NCBI RefSeq assembly: GCF_022138605.1
Contig: NZ_JACBFS010000004.1
Location: 496,001-560,000, forward strand
Direction: 5' to 3'
Length of the DNA: 64,000 nucleotides
Source: Xanthobacter sp. NM-25
GTDB taxonomy: Bacteria > Pseudomonadota > Alphaproteobacteria > Rhizobiales > Xanthobacteraceae
Part shown: one piece after another, positions 61,729-64,000 of the stretch
Layout: each line of letters opens with the position of its first letter
Numbering within the stretch: the first letter of the stretch is position 1
Program-made: the position numbers and the translations under genes
The notes under the pieces: model-generated
What the model was told of the DNA's origin: nothing
Seen by the model: the letters and a program-made list of their open reading frames with translations, nothing else
Databases searched by the model: none

Positions 61729-62672
61729 TGGCGACTCTCCTGATTGCAGATCACGACAACACGTTGATCAACGATGCGACCCGGAAGGCATTGAGCGCCG
61801 CGCAGCAGATGGGTGGCTCTGTCCAGGTTCTGGTGGCAGGCCATGAAGCGCAGCGCGCGGCCGAGGCGGCATCCCGGCTCGATGGCGTTGAAAAGATCCT
61901 GCTGGCCGACGCGGTCTTCTACGGGCATGGCCTCGCGGAGCCTGTTGCGGATCTCATCGTCGCGCTTGCTCCCAGCTTCGATGCCATCGTCGCGCCGTCC
62001 ACCGCGTTCGGAAAGAACATTCTGCCCCGCGTTGCCGCGCTGCTGGATGTGATGCAGGTGTCCGACGTGATCCGTGTTCTGGCGCCGGATACGTTTGAGC
62101 GTCCGATCTACGCCGGTAACGCCCTTCAGACAGTACAGGTCATTGACGCAAAGAAGGTGCTCACGATCCGCACTGCCTCCTTCGATGCTGCCGCCGACGG
62201 CAGCGCGGCGCCGATTGAGCTTTTGTCGGATCGTGGCGATACTGGGATCTCGACGTTTGTCGAGGAAACGGTCGTCAAGAGCACCAGGCCTGAGCTCTCG
62301 TCCGCGAAGACCATCGTGTCTGGTGGACGGGCGCTGGGATCGCCCGAGCATTTCACGCAGTTCATCGAACCGGTGGCGGACGCCCTTGGGGCCGCGATGG
62401 GCGCCTCGCGTGCCGCGGTGGACGCTGGTTATGCCCCGAACGACTGGCAGGTCGGTCAGACCGGCAAGGTGGTCGCGCCGGATTTGTACGTCGCTGTGGG
62501 CATCTCGGGTGCCATCCAGCACCTCGCTGGAATGAAGGACTCCAAGGTGATCGTCGCGATCAACAAGGACCCGGATGCGCCCATCTTCCAGATCGCGGAT
62601 TACGGCTTGGTGGGGGATCTCTTCGAGATCATGCCGGAGCTTCAGAAGGCGCTGAACGCATCTGCGTCCTGA
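61728..62672 (+). CDS. etfA: Electron transfer flavoprotein alpha subunit
   Basis: This 314-residue ETF alpha chain has the C-terminal FAD-binding motif: VVSGGRALGSPEHFTQFIEP, SRAAVDAGYAPNDWQVGQTG and YVAVGISGAIQHLAGMKDSK, ending INKDPDAPIFQIADYGLVGD. The start codon overlaps the etfB stop (TGATG). A 163-base gap with an operator-like sequence and a strong hairpin separates it from the next gene. Confidence 0.96.
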   Translation: MATLLIADHDNTLINDATRKALSAAQQMGGSVQVLVAGHEAQRAAEAASRLDGVEKILLADAVFYGHGLAEPVADLIVALAPSFDAIVAPSTAFGKNILPRVAALLDVMQVSDVIRVLAPDTFERPIYAGNALQTVQVIDAKKVLTIRTASFDAAADGSAAPIELLSDRGDTGISTFVEETVVKSTRPELSSAKTIVSGGRALGSPEHFTQFIEPVADALGAAMGASRAAVDAGYAPNDWQVGQTGKVVAPDLYVAVGISGAIQHLAGMKDSKVIVAINKDPDAPIFQIADYGLVGDLFEIMPELQKALNASAS

Positions 62673-62704
62673 GGCCGGAAGCTCGCGCCCCGGGCGGACG
62701 AACA

Positions 62705-62721
62705 TTGCAGAATGTATGCAA
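62705..62721. promoter_or_regulatory. Operator-like inverted repeat before the flavoprotein gene
   Basis: TTGCAGAATGTATGCAA (5-bp arms TTGCA/TGCAA) agrees at 14 of 17 positions with the element at 52536-52552. It lies 115 bases before the flavoprotein start and 33 bases after etfA. Confidence 0.5.
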
Positions 62722-62743
62722 ATTGTTTAGTCCATCATCCAAG

Positions 62744-62779
62744 AAATCAGACGTGGCAGGGTTATGCCGCGTCTGATTT
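62744..62779 (+). terminator. Long hairpin between etfA and the flavoprotein gene
   Basis: A 15-bp stem with one G-T wobble (AAATCAGACGTGGCA/TGCCGCGTCTGATTT) and a 6-base loop. The T-rich 3' arm ends in ATTT. It may terminate etfA transcripts, or attenuate the next gene if the promoter lies near the operator upstream. Confidence 0.6.
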
Positions 62780-62835
62780 GACCGACCACGCGCCAGCATT
62801 TTTCGATCAATCAACGTAGAGTGTTAGAGGCACAC

Positions 62836-64000
62836 ATGTCGTTTCCTTCTCAGGCGAGAGTGGTAATTGTCGGTGGTGGCGCTATCGGGAGTTCGATTGC
62901 CTATCATCTCACGAAGCGCGGCTGGAGCGATGTTGTGTTGCTCGAGCGCGGACAGGTCACGTCGGGTACCACCTGGCATGCCGCTGGCCTCTTCATGCAG
63001 CTCCGCACGACGCACACGATGACCGAGCTTTGCCGTTACGGCGCGGAGCTGTTTCCGAAGCTCACCGCGGAGACCGGTCTGGACACGGGGTTCAAGCGCA
63101 GCGGCTCCCTGCCGATCGCCCGTACCCAGGAGCGCCTGCATGAGATTGCCCGCCTCGTTTCTCTAGGCAAGGTGTTCGGCGTCGAGGCGCATATGCTGAG
63201 CCCCACCGAGGTGCGGAATCATTATCCGCTGCTCGATCCCAGCGCGATTGTGGGCGGCGCCTTCATTCCCGGTGACGGACAGATCAATCCCGTCGATCTG
63301 ACCGCCTGCTTTGTCCGTGGCGCCCGCATGGGCGGCGCCAAGATCCTCGAAGGGATCGAAGTTACAGACTTCGCCATCGAGCGCGGACGTGTTGTCGGCG
63401 TGAAGACCAAGCAGGGCGATATCGCCTGCGAGAAGGTCATCCTGGCCTGCGGGCTGTGGACCCGGACGCTTGCCGCGCGTGCGGGTGTTCACGTTCCGCT
63501 GTATGCTTCCGAGCACATGTACGTCACGACCGAGGAGCATGTGTCGATCCCGAAGGTGCTGCCGGTGCTGCGGGACACAGACGGCTACAATTACATCAAG
63601 GAAGATGCGGGCAAGTTGCTCGTGGGAGCGTTCGAGCCCAATGCCAAGGCGCTCCCCCTGTCGCGCCTCCCCGAGATCCAGCAGTTCATCGAACTCCCGG
63701 AGGACTGGGATCAGTTTGAGCTTCCCATGACCAAGGCCATGGAGACTGTCCCGCTCCTGAAGGAGCTCGGCATACGTCACTTCATGAATGGCCCCGAGAG
63801 CTTCACGCCGGATAACCGGTTTATCGTCGGTGAAGCCCCGAACGTCGACAATCTATTCGTCGCGGCAGGCTTCAACTCGCAGGGCATTCTTGCCTCGCCG
63901 GGCGTGGGACGTGCCATGGCTGACTGGGTGGTGGAGGGCCATGCCACTATGGACCTGTCCGAAATGGACATCGCCCGCTTCCATGGTTTCGAGACCAACG
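62836..64000 (+). CDS. Dimethylglycine/sarcosine dehydrogenase-like FAD protein, N-terminal part
   Basis: The first 388 residues of a flavoprotein of the DAO/DMGDH family; it runs off the window. The start shows a Rossmann FAD motif (VVIVGGGAIGSSIAYHL) and SGTTWHAAGL with H48 at the position where dimethylglycine and sarcosine dehydrogenases bind FAD covalently. Later blocks are GDGQINPVDLTACFVRGARM and GFNSQGILASPGVGRAMADW. Full-length relatives (about 800 residues) have a C-terminal GcvT-like domain that loads formaldehyde onto tetrahydrofolate; that part is outside the window. The neighbours etfBA, folD and purU fit such chemistry. Confidence 0.88.
   Translation, partial: MSFPSQARVVIVGGGAIGSSIAYHLTKRGWSDVVLLERGQVTSGTTWHAAGLFMQLRTTHTMTELCRYGAELFPKLTAETGLDTGFKRSGSLPIARTQERLHEIARLVSLGKVFGVEAHMLSPTEVRNHYPLLDPSAIVGGAFIPGDGQINPVDLTACFVRGARMGGAKILEGIEVTDFAIERGRVVGVKTKQGDIACEKVILACGLWTRTLAARAGVHVPLYASEHMYVTTEEHVSIPKVLPVLRDTDGYNYIKEDAGKLLVGAFEPNAKALPLSRLPEIQQFIELPEDWDQFELPMTKAMETVPLLKELGIRHFMNGPESFTPDNRFIVGEAPNVDNLFVAAGFNSQGILASPGVGRAMADWVVEGHATMDLSEMDIARFHGFETN

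Overview
The window looks like a chromosomal segment of a methylotrophic, nitrate-assimilating alphaproteobacterium of the Hyphomicrobiales, most likely near Xanthobacteraceae (Xanthobacter, Starkeya or Ancylobacter type). The reasons are very high GC, a complete calcium-type methanol dehydrogenase (mxa) operon, an alphaproteobacterial SOS box (GAAC-N7-GAAC) before recA, and a one-chain nitrate reductase/flavoreductase. The genus is inference.

Region 1 (1-6.7 kb, minus strand) is nitrate assimilation: the nasA-cysJ fusion, the antiterminator/sensor pair nasT-nasS, and the start of an nrtA-type binding protein. The leaders before nasA and nrtA each carry a hairpin with an A-N-N-G-N-N hexaloop followed by an intrinsic terminator, as expected for NasT (ANTAR) control. 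Region 2 (6.7-20.8 kb) is methanol oxidation: a divergent two-component pair (mxaXY-like), then mxaFJGI-RSACKLD ending in an extra beta-propeller gene. Region 3 (20.8-31.2 kb) is housekeeping: recA, alaS, a CPA2 antiporter, a K+ channel-like protein, icd, trmJ and an initiator tRNA.

Region 4 (31.1-52.1 kb) is one arm of an integrative and conjugative element (ICE) at the initiator tRNA gene. A large serine recombinase reads into the tRNA. It is followed by ParB-like, DUF2958, DUF736 and DUF932 genes, a control cassette resembling qseC-qseM-fseA-rdfS of ICEMlSymR7A (including a +1 frameshift), a RepA-like initiator with three iterons, traF, a lytic transglycosylase, an RlxS-type relaxase, a toxin-antitoxin pair, traG and a CopG-type gene. 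The trb mating-pore genes that normally follow are absent from the window.

Region 5 (52.5-64 kb, running off the end) has less GC-biased codons and looks like a self-contained catabolic module: a branched-chain-type ABC importer, an amidohydrolase, PurU, FolD, EtfB, EtfA and the start of a dimethylglycine/sarcosine-dehydrogenase-like flavoprotein. Two near-identical 17-bp inverted repeats lie before the importer and before the flavoprotein. My reading is a pathway that imports an N-methylated amide-like compound, hydrolyses it, and demethylates it onto tetrahydrofolate, with electrons going to ETF and the one-carbon unit leaving as formate. The substrate is unknown. This module and the ICE control region are the parts most worth following up.
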